DNA from: Thiotrichales bacterium
Lineage (GTDB): Bacteria; Pseudomonadota; Gammaproteobacteria; Beggiatoales; Beggiatoaceae
DNA length: 64,000 nt
Reading direction: 5' to 3'
NCBI GenBank assembly: GCA_016744475.1
Contig: JADGEH010000003.1
Coordinates: 28,963 to 92,962, forward strand
Positions 17,416 to 26,156 of this stretch are shown piece after piece. The position numbers were made by a program, and so were the translations under genes. The notes below the pieces were generated by a model that saw only the letters and a list, made by a program, of their open reading frames with translations, was not told the DNA's origin and ran no database searches. Numbering within the stretch: position 1 is the stretch's first letter; each line of letters begins with the position of its first letter.

Positions 17416-18215
17416 AACGCCTCTTACTCTGCACTGATTTAGACCGCACCTTATTGCCCAATGGGCAGCCACCAGAATCACCGCAAGCACGGGAACATTT
17501 TCGCCGTTTTGTCGAACAAGAGAGTGTCACCTTAGCCTATGTGACCGGGCGCGATTTGTCTTTAATCCAGCAAGCCATTGAAGAATATGATATTCCCGTG
17601 CCTGATTTTGCACTCGCAGATGTAGGTGCCAGCGTGTATCGCGTTCAAGATAAACACTGGCAACGTATGCCTGCATGGGATGCCTGTTTAAGCAAAAGCT
17701 GGCCTAATGATGCGCGAGAACGCATCGCTACATTGTTGTTGCATGAGCAGGCTGAATTACGTTTACAAGAACAAGAAAAACAAACCGCGTTTAAATTAAG
17801 TTTTTATGTTGATTTATCGGTTGAATATAAACAACTCTTGCATAGATTACAGCGCTTATTAGAAAAACATCAATTATTTGCGCATTTGATTTGGAGCGAA
17901 GATGAAGAAGCTCATATCGGTTTACTGGATGTATTACCCAAAACAGCGGGTAAACTAGAAGCCATACAGTTTCTTATGCAGCATGAAGATTTCAATCATA
18001 CAAACACACTTTTCGCAGGGGATAGTGGCAATGATTTAGATGTCATGCTCAGCAGCATTCCGTCTATTTTAGTAGCGAATGCTGCCAGCGCAGTGCGCGA
18101 AGACATTCTTGAACAAAAAGTAAAGTCTGTATATTTTGCTCAAGGTGGTTATTTAGGGATGAATGGGTGTTATAGTGCGGGCATTTTAGAAGGTGTGGCG
18201 TATTATTTTAACTGA
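17412..18215 (+). CDS. Sucrose-6-phosphate phosphatase, HAD family
   Basis: A 267-residue HAD type IIB phosphatase. Motif I is CTDLDRTLLPNG (residues 7-18), motif II TGRDLS near 55, and motifs III and IV include the lysine of KTAGKLEAIQFL and FAGDSGNDLDVMLSS near 198-210. It should hydrolyse the sucrose-6-phosphate made by the upstream enzyme, whose stop it overlaps by four bases (ATGA), so the two are translationally coupled. Length and motif order fit cyanobacterial and methanotroph enzymes. The product sucrose is a compatible solute and also the substrate of the amylosucrase downstream. Confidence 0.9.
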   Translation: MKRLLLCTDLDRTLLPNGQPPESPQAREHFRRFVEQESVTLAYVTGRDLSLIQQAIEEYDIPVPDFALADVGASVYRVQDKHWQRMPAWDACLSKSWPNDARERIATLLLHEQAELRLQEQEKQTAFKLSFYVDLSVEYKQLLHRLQRLLEKHQLFAHLIWSEDEEAHIGLLDVLPKTAGKLEAIQFLMQHEDFNHTNTLFAGDSGNDLDVMLSSIPSILVANAASAVREDILEQKVKSVYFAQGGYLGMNGCYSAGILEGVAYYFN

Positions 18216-18446
18216 CGTTTGCCTAGCACAATGCAACATTGGATACTGACATGGCATTTACTGACTTTAATTCGGCTGATGAAGTTCAAACGGCATACCA
18301 AATCACTTCACAAGAAAAAGAATTTCTTCATATCCAAGACAAACCTGTAGCCCCCTTCTTTATTCAAGAATTTGAATTTAATCAAGCAAACTTTGATATT
18401 TTCAGCTCTGAAGCCTCACGTTGTGAGGCGGTGATTTATCCCTTAT

Positions 18447-18608
18447 TAGGCTCTGTTGGCATTTGGGGCTGATTGGATTTTTAGCCACATTTTTGAGCTG
18501 ACAAGGCATTTTTTTCGTAGCAATGCATTCCATTGGTAGAAAAAAATAACGCCGTCAGCACGGAAATGGGGCAAAAAGCCGTTAGCATCCAAAGGTCAAT
18601 AGAGCCTA
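18447..18608. mobile_element. MITE-like element, family B, 162 bp
   Basis: It is bounded by TA on both sides. The terminal inverted repeats begin TAGGCTCTGTTGG on the left and, read inward on the other strand, TAGGCTCTATTGA on the right, diverging slightly over about 20 bases. A central hairpin reads TAGCAATG / CATTGGTA between T-rich and A-rich runs. No coding capacity. It interrupts a nuclease-like gene, and removal leaving one TA restores the frame. The TA target suggests mobilisation by an IS630/Tc1-type transposase. Confidence 0.85.
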
Positions 18609-18756
18609 AAAGAAGTGTGTAAAGAATTTGTCCCGCAATATTCATTGTGGAGTCATAAATCTATCACTGTAGATTCTGATCCCCAGTTATCAGGTGTACC
18701 TGATTACATGATTGCTCAACGTTCAAAATTAGGCAAAAATGTTCTCGGTTTACGAT

Positions 18757-18916
18757 TAGACTTGTCCGGGTTTAAAACACCGACTGCAAAACAGCGGATA
18801 TTGGCGGTTTTCCCCGTTTATTCTCGTTAAATAGAATGGCTATTCGCCTCAAATAAACAAAAAAACCGCTCAATCCCGCTGCTTTTCGCTACGGCGTTTA
18901 AACCCGGACAAGTCTA
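18757..18916. mobile_element. MITE-like element, family C, 160 bp
   Basis: It has perfect 19-base terminal inverted repeats starting AGACTTGTCCGGG, flanked by TA at 18757-18758 and 18915-18916. The interior carries CGTTAAATAG ... GGCTATTCGCCT, which is shared with family A elements although the ends differ. Non-coding. It interrupts the same nuclease-like gene as the family B element, and removal leaving one TA restores the frame. Confidence 0.9.
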
Positions 18917-19231
18917 TTAATTTTAATTGTTGAAGCCAAACAAAATAATTTCAGCAAAGGCTGGGGGCAATGTTTAGCTGAACTCATGGCTGCACAAACC
19001 TTGAATAAAAACGCTCAACGCCCTGTTTATGGTATTGTCACTGATGCTGAAGTCTGGCAGTTTGGCAAGCTAGAAGAACATTGTTTTACTCGTAATCTTA
19101 CACGCGCCACCATTGATGATCTCCCAAAAATCTTTGGTGGTGTTTACCAAATCATGCAATTAGCTGCTCATGGTGCATCGCTGTAAGCCTTCTTTTTTCT
19201 CCGCTCGCTAAACCTAGAAAAACAAGCCCTC

Positions 19232-21193
19232 ATGTACGAACAAGTCTCTCATTCTTTACTCAATGATATTTTGTTGAACCTTGATCCGAAAATTAAGCAA
19301 CAAAATATTCGGTATTTTTACACTCGGTTAGGTGCAAATTTTTATGCCATTCATTCCTTATTTGAAACCTTATATGGACACCGAGATGATTTTAAAGAAC
19401 AAGCGCAATGCTTAGTTGAAACTATGGCTAAGCGTTATATTGAACGTGATAATGATTTAAAGCATACAGACTTAGAACGTGAAAAAGATCACAACTGGTT
19501 TCTCAGCCAGAAATGGGTGGGCATGGCCTTGTACCCTGATGGTTTTGCACATAATTTACCCGGCTTAAAAAGCAAGTTGCATTATTTTCAAGAACTCGGT
19601 GTGAATATGGTTCACATCATGCCTATGCTGCAATGTCCTCAAGGTGAAAGCGATGGCGGTTATGCCGTCAGTGATTTTAAACATATTGACGAAAGAATCG
19701 GCAGCATGGAGGAACTGGCAGAGCTTAATACTGAATTAAAAAAACGTGAGATATTATTGGTATTAGATGTTGTGGTCAACCACACTTCCAATGAACATGA
19801 ATGGGCACAAAAAGCCCGTGCGGGTGATGCAAAATATCAAGCCTATTATTATTTATTTAATAATAGAGAAGTACCTGATATGTTTGAAGAAACCATGCCG
19901 GAAATTTTCCCGGAAACGGCTCCAGGAAACTTTACCTGGGATGAAGATGCCCAACACTGGGCGATGACGGTATTTAATGAATATCAATGGGATTTAAACT
20001 ACAGCAATCCGGCAGTATTCATTGAAATGCTGGATATTATTTTATTTTGGAGTAATCAAGGTGCGGACATTGTACGCTTGGATGCCGTGGCATTTCTTTG
20101 GAAAAAGATAGGCAGTACTTGTCAAAATGAACGTGAAGCGCATTTGTTATTACAATTGTTTAAAGATTGTTGTCAAGTCGTAGCTCCCGGAGTGTTGTTT
20201 ATTGCCGAAGCCATTGTAGCTCCGGTAGAAATTATTAAATACTTTGGTGAAGATGCAATCAACGCCAAAGAATGTGAAATTGCTTACAACGCCACTTTAA
20301 TGGCTTTATTGTGGGATGCGATTGCCACTAAAAATGCCAAACTGTTGTATCAAGGCATTAAAAGTTTACCGGATAAATTAGAACGGGCTACTTGGTTAAA
20401 CTATGTCCGTTGTCATGATGATATTGGTTTAGGCTTTGATGATAATGATATTGTCGCAGTGAATTACCAACCTTACGAACATAGAAAGTTTATCCTAGAT
20501 TATTATTCAGGAGCCTATGGTGATTCTGATGCGAGAGGTTGTTTGTTTGGACACAATCCAAAAACAGGAGATGCCAGAATTTCAGGTTCTTTAGGGTCCC
20601 TGGTCGGTTTAGAAACGGCTTTAGAGTTAAATGATGAAGTAAAAATAGATATTTCAATTAAGCGCATCCTTTTATTGCACAGTTTAATTTTATCCTTTGG
20701 TGGCATTCCTTTACTCTATTATGGCGACGAAGTGGGCACTTTGAATGACCCTAGTTACTTAGAGGATGAAGGAAAGGCGGATGATAGCCGCTGGATGCAT
20801 CGGCCTAGAATTGATTGGGATAAAGCTGAGCGTCGCTATCAGAATGGCACGGTAGAATACAGGATATTCACAGCATTAAAGAAAATGATTGCAGTGCGTA
20901 AAGAAATTGGTTCGTTTGCTGACTTTAATAATCGCCGACTGATTCAGATTGAAAACCCGCATTTATTAGTCTTTTCTCGCTTTGATATACAACATCATGC
21001 CAGTCATGTCTGGGTGGTGGTTAATTTTGATGCTCGCCCACAATATCTTGATTTATCCATCTTAGAAATACACGGCACACATGCTTCTGCACATCTTAAA
21101 GATTTGTATTCCGGCGACTCCCCCGCTTTGTTTAACCAGCAATTAGTCATTCCTCCGTACCACTTTTATTGGCTCACAAATTCAGGCTTATAG
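19232..21193 (+). CDS. Amylosucrase (GH13)
   Basis: A 653-residue alpha-glucan-synthesising sucrase that converts sucrose to an alpha-1,4-glucan plus fructose. The N-terminal helical domain (about 1-90) is typical of amylosucrases. The (beta/alpha)8 barrel contains KWVGMALYPDGFAHNLPGL, VNHTSNEHEWAQKA, the nucleophile in RLDAVAF (Asp about 283), the general acid in FIAEAI (Glu about 325) and the transition-state stabiliser in RCHDDIG (Asp about 395), matching the spacing of the Neisseria enzyme. Length also agrees. It stands in the sucrose cluster and could turn sucrose into storage glucan. A MITE-broken gene separates it from sucrose-phosphatase, so it may be transcribed separately. Confidence 0.93.
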   Translation: MYEQVSHSLLNDILLNLDPKIKQQNIRYFYTRLGANFYAIHSLFETLYGHRDDFKEQAQCLVETMAKRYIERDNDLKHTDLEREKDHNWFLSQKWVGMALYPDGFAHNLPGLKSKLHYFQELGVNMVHIMPMLQCPQGESDGGYAVSDFKHIDERIGSMEELAELNTELKKREILLVLDVVVNHTSNEHEWAQKARAGDAKYQAYYYLFNNREVPDMFEETMPEIFPETAPGNFTWDEDAQHWAMTVFNEYQWDLNYSNPAVFIEMLDIILFWSNQGADIVRLDAVAFLWKKIGSTCQNEREAHLLLQLFKDCCQVVAPGVLFIAEAIVAPVEIIKYFGEDAINAKECEIAYNATLMALLWDAIATKNAKLLYQGIKSLPDKLERATWLNYVRCHDDIGLGFDDNDIVAVNYQPYEHRKFILDYYSGAYGDSDARGCLFGHNPKTGDARISGSLGSLVGLETALELNDEVKIDISIKRILLLHSLILSFGGIPLLYYGDEVGTLNDPSYLEDEGKADDSRWMHRPRIDWDKAERRYQNGTVEYRIFTALKKMIAVRKEIGSFADFNNRRLIQIENPHLLVFSRFDIQHHASHVWVVVNFDARPQYLDLSILEIHGTHASAHLKDLYSGDSPALFNQQLVIPPYHFYWLTNSGL

Positions 21194-21305
21194 ATTTTTT
21201 TAGACACCTACGTCAAGTGTGAAATAATGGCTCTTTTCTACACTTGACTCTGCCTTTATCCGTCAGTCATCCATCCCTTAATCGGTCACAGCATCTTTAT
21301 CTTTT

Positions 21306-22109
21306 ATGAACAATACTCCTGATATTCTGAAAAAAATCATTCAGCGCAAGCAACAAGAAATACATGAAGCTCGTGCGCAAATGCCTTTAAACAGCCTCAT
21401 CCAAAAAGCCTCTAACGCCTCTCCCACACGAGGTTTTGCAAACGCTTTACGGCAGCGCATGAGCGCTGGACAAGCGGGGGTCATTGCCGAAATCAAAAAA
21501 GCCTCCCCCAGCAAAGGCGTGCTACGAGAAGATTTTCATCCCGCCGCCATTGCACAAAGCTATGCCGCACAGGGCGCCGCCTGTTTATCCGTGCTGACCG
21601 ATAAAGATTTTTTCCAAGGTGCGCCTGAATATTTAGGCCAAGCCCGCAATGCTTGCGACTTACCCGTGCTGTGCAAAGATTTCATGGTTGATCCTTATCA
21701 AGTGTATGCGGCTCGCAGTTGGGACGCGGATTGTATTTTGCTCATTGCCGCCGTTTTAGATGATCAGCAAATGCAAGCACTTGGCAGCCAAGCCACAGAT
21801 TTAGGCATGGATGTGTTGGTAGAAGTGCATGACGAAGCCGAATTACACCGCGCCTTGCGTTTGGATTTTCCATTATTAGGTATTAATAACCGCAACTTAC
21901 GCACCTTTGAAACCCGCTTAGACACTACGTTAGATTTGCGCCAACAAGTGCCAGCAGAGCGTGTGCTCGTCACTGAAAGCGGCATACACAGCCGCGCTGA
22001 TGTGGAAATGATGCAAGCCCATCAGGTGAATACCTTTTTAGTCGGAGAAGCCTTCATGCGCCAACTCGATCCGGGTGCTGCCCTCAAAACCCTCTTTTTC
22101 CCCCACTAA
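21306..22109 (+). CDS. trpC: Indole-3-glycerol phosphate synthase
   Basis: A 267-residue TIM-barrel enzyme of tryptophan synthesis, closing the indole ring of CdRP. Signature blocks are visible in order: [13 protein letters not shown] at the N-terminus, [19 protein letters not shown] (catalytic Lys), [50 protein letters not shown] and [14 protein letters not shown]. The length fits a monofunctional TrpC without a fused TrpF. No other trp gene adjoins it. The following CobW-type gene starts two bases after the stop, so the two are probably cotranscribed. Upstream, GTCAAGTG (21212-21219) and CACTTGAC (21241-21248) form an inverted repeat that could be an operator. Confidence 0.95.
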   Translation: MNNTPDILKKIIQRKQQEIHEARAQMPLNSLIQKASNASPTRGFANALRQRMSAGQAGVIAEIKKASPSKGVLREDFHPAAIAQSYAAQGAACLSVLTDKDFFQGAPEYLGQARNACDLPVLCKDFMVDPYQVYAARSWDADCILLIAAVLDDQQMQALGSQATDLGMDVLVEVHDEAELHRALRLDFPLLGINNRNLRTFETRLDTTLDLRQQVPAERVLVTESGIHSRADVEMMQAHQVNTFLVGEAFMRQLDPGAALKTLFFPH

Positions 22110-22111
22110 AA

Positions 22112-23221
22112 GTGAAGCCTGTGAAAACGCCTGTTCAATTACCCGCCGATAAGACCCATCAGCGCATTCCCATTCATGTCATTACGGGCTTTTTGGGGAG
22201 TGGCAAAACGCGCTTGCTCAATCAATTATTGGGGCAAGCGGGGATGCGCAACACGGCGATTATTGTGAATGAATTTGGCGAGATCAGCATTGATCATCTG
22301 CTGGTTCAAGCTTCCACCGAGGACATTATGCGCTTGGCGGGCGGTTGTTTATGCTGTTCCGTGCGGACTGATTTAGTCAAAACCTTAGAACAACTCTTTG
22401 CTAAACAACAAAATAACGATGCTTACCATTTTTCTCAAGTGGTCATTGAAACCAGCGGATTGGCTGATCCGGCTCCCATCTTGCGGACTTTATTAGATGA
22501 TGCTTTTGTGACGGCACACTTTCGTTTAGAAAATGTAGTGACTACGGTTGATACCGTTTATGGTACAGAACATTTGAAAGATTATGAAGAATCTGTAAAG
22601 CAAGCGGCTTTGGCACATCATTTAATTTTAACTAAAACCGATTTACCGCAGGCAGATGTGAACAGTTTACTGCCGCGCTTAAAACAACTTAATCCCACGG
22701 CTCAGATACATGATATTCATCAAGCAGAGCCGCAATCAGATGTATTATTTAAATCCAGAGCCTATGATACTCATCATAAAGAATTAAATGTGACAAGCTG
22801 GCTGCAAGCCGATTTATATAGAACCTTACCCACACATGAACCGATTCAAGATACAAAAAATACCTCAATGCATTATGAAGATTACATTCAATCTTTTTGC
22901 TTGGAAATAGAAGAAAGACTGTCATGGACAGTCTTAGAACTATGGATTCAACAACTGACTCGATTACGCGGCAAAGATTTACTGCGTATTAAAGGCATTG
23001 CCTATACGCAGGAGACGGATTTACCCGTCGTCATTCAAGGTGTGCAGCATATTCTACAACCGCCCACTACTTTATCTCGCTGGCCTCAAGCTCGACCACG
23101 CACGCAAATTGTATTTATCACACGCAATATTAGCCTAGAAAAAATTGAGCGTAGCTTACACGCTTTACGGCAAAGTCAATCACCTGTTGATATTTGCCAA
23201 GCGGCGATGATTTTATTGTGA
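22112..23221 (+). CDS. G3E-family (CobW/YjiA) GTPase metallochaperone
   Basis: A 369-residue P-loop GTPase with Walker A GFLGSGKTRLLNQLL near residue 26, the metal-binding GGCLCCSVR motif near 78-86 and ETSGLADPAPIL (Walker B region) near 114. A CobW C-terminal domain follows (about 255-365, including LLRIKGIAY). G3E proteins insert or deliver metals such as zinc, cobalt or nickel; the CxCC motif shows metal binding, and the exact client is unknown. The start is a GTG immediately after trpC. The region around residues 220-250 is less conserved. Confidence 0.9.
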   Translation: MKPVKTPVQLPADKTHQRIPIHVITGFLGSGKTRLLNQLLGQAGMRNTAIIVNEFGEISIDHLLVQASTEDIMRLAGGCLCCSVRTDLVKTLEQLFAKQQNNDAYHFSQVVIETSGLADPAPILRTLLDDAFVTAHFRLENVVTTVDTVYGTEHLKDYEESVKQAALAHHLILTKTDLPQADVNSLLPRLKQLNPTAQIHDIHQAEPQSDVLFKSRAYDTHHKELNVTSWLQADLYRTLPTHEPIQDTKNTSMHYEDYIQSFCLEIEERLSWTVLELWIQQLTRLRGKDLLRIKGIAYTQETDLPVVIQGVQHILQPPTTLSRWPQARPRTQIVFITRNISLEKIERSLHALRQSQSPVDICQAAMILL

Positions 23222-23260
23222 CCCCCTTGCAACAAGTCTATTAATACATACCCACATCAC

Positions 23261-24772
23261 ATGAACTCAGAATTGATGGCTTTTATCTTTTTGCTCATAT
23301 TAGGCTACTTGCTTATTCGTTTAGCCCTGCTAGGGTTGAAACGTCTATATATGGCATTGCCCTTAGAATGGCAGCATGATTTCAATATTCTTCATGCACC
23401 ACTCAATGCTTTAATCATTGTCATGGTGTTGTTGAGCGGGCAACAATCTTCTTTATTTTTGGATGTTTTACGCAGTGATATTTTAGAGAGAATCAATGAA
23501 TTTTTATTATTCCTAAGTTTAAGCTGGTGTGCAATACGCTTTATGAGCTTTGCTCTATTTAATCTCTATTTCATACGCCACAAAAAACGCATTATCCCTA
23601 ATATTGTGAGCTGGTTGGTTCGACAACTATGCTATTTAACATTACTCATCCTGTACTTGCATTTAGAATACTATTTTGCCTTGGGTGATTTAATGGTCAT
23701 GAGCTTTATATTGCTTGTGATTCTCAGCATTACTTTCCAGCGTCCATTAAATAATATATTTATTGATTTTTATGCTTCTTTTGCTCACGATTTTCAATAT
23801 GGTGATTTCATTGAAATGGATGGCAAGCGAGGTATGGTGATAGAAAGTGAATGGCAACATCTCACCTTGTTGGATGAGGACGATCATCGTGTATTTTTAC
23901 CTATAAAACGTTTATTAGATACACAGGTCAGTCAATTTAGAGAAGAAGCATCAGGCTATCGTTTGTCTTTAGCTTTTAATCTCAGTGGAGCATTACCGCC
24001 GAATAAAGTACGCGAGTTATTAATCAATACGGCATTAGAAGTCAATGGCATATTAAAAGACACGCCCCCTGATGCTTATTTAGACAGCAGTCAAGGAGAT
24101 TTCAATCATTACACTTTGATTTGTCTTTGTAATGAAGCGCACAGCATTAAACAGATTAAGCATCGTATTTTTTCTCAAAGTTGGTATAAACTGCATCGAA
24201 TGGGATTAACTTATCCCTTTGCACATCACCCGCCCACATTGAGTGACAGGCACAGTCCACCATTACAGCAACATCATATTGCTCAATTACTCAGTGACAC
24301 CGAGTTTTTCTCTCCTCTTAGTTCTAGCGAAATACAACACCTGGCTGAAACGGCTCAGCTTGAATTATATGGTCAAGGTGAGCGTTTATTTAATCAAGGA
24401 GAACCGGGGAGTTCTTTATATATTATCTTTTCTGGACGAGTGTCTATCCAAGTTAGCCAAGCGGCTTCACCTGACACAGAAGTTGAAATTAATCAATTAG
24501 AATCGGGCAGTGTGTTTGGTGAAATTTCTTTGCTCACGGGGGCTTCGCGTAGTGCTAATGTCTTGATAATGGAAGAAAGCTATCTTATTTGTGTTGAAAA
24601 ACATTCATTTCAAACTATTCTTAGTCATAACCCCGCTATTATTGAAGCGCTCACCGACATTATGGTTCAACGTCAAACTCATCTTAGCCAAATCGCCATG
24701 AATGAGTCTGCACAACAAACTGAACGTCGTCATCTACTCACCAGTATCCAAAATTTTTTCTCTGTTAAATAG
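23261..24772 (+). CDS. MscS-family channel with cyclic-nucleotide-binding domain
   Basis: A 503-residue protein. Four to five hydrophobic helices occupy residues 1-165, the last being the pore-type helix MVMSFILLVILSITFQRPLNNIFIDFY. The MscS beta domain follows (about 170-325, starting FQYGDFIEMDGKRGMVIESEW). A cNMP-binding domain spans about 345-470, with the phosphate-binding cassette GEISLLTGASRSANV that contains the Arg contacting the cyclic phosphate. Such proteins are classed as bCNG channels; many are cyclic-nucleotide gated and only weakly mechanosensitive. It heads a rightward run with HET-C-like, CHAT, MreB-like and exoprotein genes, and a larger relative lies at 31401-34790. The domain call is firm. 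Confidence 0.9.
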   Translation: MNSELMAFIFLLILGYLLIRLALLGLKRLYMALPLEWQHDFNILHAPLNALIIVMVLLSGQQSSLFLDVLRSDILERINEFLLFLSLSWCAIRFMSFALFNLYFIRHKKRIIPNIVSWLVRQLCYLTLLILYLHLEYYFALGDLMVMSFILLVILSITFQRPLNNIFIDFYASFAHDFQYGDFIEMDGKRGMVIESEWQHLTLLDEDDHRVFLPIKRLLDTQVSQFREEASGYRLSLAFNLSGALPPNKVRELLINTALEVNGILKDTPPDAYLDSSQGDFNHYTLICLCNEAHSIKQIKHRIFSQSWYKLHRMGLTYPFAHHPPTLSDRHSPPLQQHHIAQLLSDTEFFSPLSSSEIQHLAETAQLELYGQGERLFNQGEPGSSLYIIFSGRVSIQVSQAASPDTEVEINQLESGSVFGEISLLTGASRSANVLIMEESYLICVEKHSFQTILSHNPAIIEALTDIMVQRQTHLSQIAMNESAQQTERRHLLTSIQNFFSVK

Positions 24773-26056
24773 ATGTTTTCCTTCAATACATTTATCGCTC
24801 CATATACTATTTTCATCCAGATGTGTGTGTGGCTATTATGTGGTTGGGGCGTGAGTCTTCCAGCTTTGGCTTTTGATACCAGTTGGCACTACAAATCCAG
24901 CCAAGCGGTTATCGACTATTATGAACTGCCCCCACACAGTGCTCGCATCTTACATATTGGCACTTGGGGACCTGATTATTATCAAGTGTTCCAATTATTA
25001 ATCGGAGAAAAACTCAAATATTTAGAAGATGAACACAGTTTAAGGTTAATTCCTGGTATCAAACAGGCATTGCGTCAAGCTTCAAACTTAGGTGAAGAAC
25101 ACATTGAAATGCAAAAACGTTCAGTATTTATGCATTTTGATAATATTCATTTTGAATTAGAAGAAAACAAACAGTTTGATGCGTTATTTAAAAAATTATT
25201 TAATAATTTAGTTCACTTGCTATCCAGCACCTATACAAACCCTCATTTTTCTGTTGAAAAAAAACGTAGCATCATGCTCTTGGCATTGGGAAGTGCGTTA
25301 CACATGGTGCAAGATTTCTATGCTCATACCAATTGGGTTGATTTAGATTTTGCTCAATATCATTGGCGCTGGCGACAGTTATCAACCCGTGCTCCCACCT
25401 ATTTTGAAGCTAAACAAGTCTTTGGTGCAGGCTTTCACCAACCGCCTGAATTTCCTTTTTTAATTGAAAGTGGCATTTATGAAGGAGGGGAGAAAACAGC
25501 TAAAGAAGATTTACCCAAAACTCAACAAGGCATTCCTAAAAGCCATGACTATCTCAGCCATGACCATACTCAATTAAACAGTGCAACACATGATAATGTG
25601 CGATTACACAATTGTGGCGCTGTTCCAACAGCGCAGTTTTCTGCTGTTTTACATCAGCAGTTTGCAGTGCAAACTGCCATGGCCGCTAGTTTGGAATGGA
25701 TGAGATGGTTAAAACAGTCTGATAAAATGAAAGTAGTGTTTGAACTCATTAAACAACCTGTTGAGCGCCGTTTATTCCGTGATGCTTCAGATCATTTGAT
25801 TCTTGGGATGAAACGTTCTTCTTGTTTAGTCGGTGCTTGGGATGGGAGTCATCCTATCGCTTCTGAAGCGCATGAATGCAAGGCTGCGGGTTTAAGCATT
25901 AGCCATGTCATGTTAGAAGTGTTACACGGCTATCACGAACCACTTCCCACACCCTTTAATGAATTTTGGCAATTATATTTAGAACAAGATATTATTGGTC
26001 AGCTCATTGAAGGCTTGGGTGATCTTGATAGTGGGCATTATATATTTTCCCCCTAA
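24773..26056 (+). CDS. HET-C / zinc-phospholipase-C-like secreted protein
   Basis: A 427-residue protein whose ATG follows the previous stop without a gap. The N-terminal hydrophobic stretch (IFIQMCVWLLCGWGVSLPALA) is a signal peptide. The mature part has the metal-ligand pattern of HET-C and zinc-dependent phospholipase C proteins: TSWHYKSSQ near the new N-terminus, LHIGTWGPDYYQ, FMHFDN, and LHMVQDFYAHTNWVDLDF (about 177-194) with His, Asp and His spaced as in that fold. A later DHTQLNSATHDN adds possible ligands. HET-C-like proteins are linked to cell death or incompatibility in fungi, and the bacterial homologues are poorly studied. Enzymatic activity is not shown. Close linkage with CHAT and channel genes is noted. 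Confidence 0.72.
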   Translation: MFSFNTFIAPYTIFIQMCVWLLCGWGVSLPALAFDTSWHYKSSQAVIDYYELPPHSARILHIGTWGPDYYQVFQLLIGEKLKYLEDEHSLRLIPGIKQALRQASNLGEEHIEMQKRSVFMHFDNIHFELEENKQFDALFKKLFNNLVHLLSSTYTNPHFSVEKKRSIMLLALGSALHMVQDFYAHTNWVDLDFAQYHWRWRQLSTRAPTYFEAKQVFGAGFHQPPEFPFLIESGIYEGGEKTAKEDLPKTQQGIPKSHDYLSHDHTQLNSATHDNVRLHNCGAVPTAQFSAVLHQQFAVQTAMAASLEWMRWLKQSDKMKVVFELIKQPVERRLFRDASDHLILGMKRSSCLVGAWDGSHPIASEAHECKAAGLSISHVMLEVLHGYHEPLPTPFNEFWQLYLEQDIIGQLIEGLGDLDSGHYIFSP

Positions 26057-26156
26057 GCACCAGCGTTTTACCAAATCATTGAAGATGAATTATCTCCCGC
26101 CAAATACCTTCTTTCTAAACCTTGTAAAATACAAAACATTTCACGGATATAGAATC

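Larger units (their letters stand above)
18251..19186 (+). pseudogene. PD-(D/E)XK-like gene broken by two MITEs
   Basis: Three fragments of one reading frame are separated by two TA-flanked repeats (18447-18608 and 18757-18916). Excising both and keeping a single TA at each site restores a 618-base frame of exactly 206 codons: starts MAFTDFNSADEVQ, passes IYPLLKEVCKEF across the first junction and VLGLRLLILIVEAK across the second, ends MQLAAHGASL. The restored protein has GVPDYMI followed by LIVEAKQNNFSKGWGQCLAELMAA, the D...ExK core of a PD-(D/E)XK nuclease-like fold. As it stands the fragments terminate inside the repeats, so the gene should be inactive. It lies between sucrose-phosphatase and amylosucrase. 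The family is a guess from motif; the interruption is directly visible. Confidence 0.85.
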
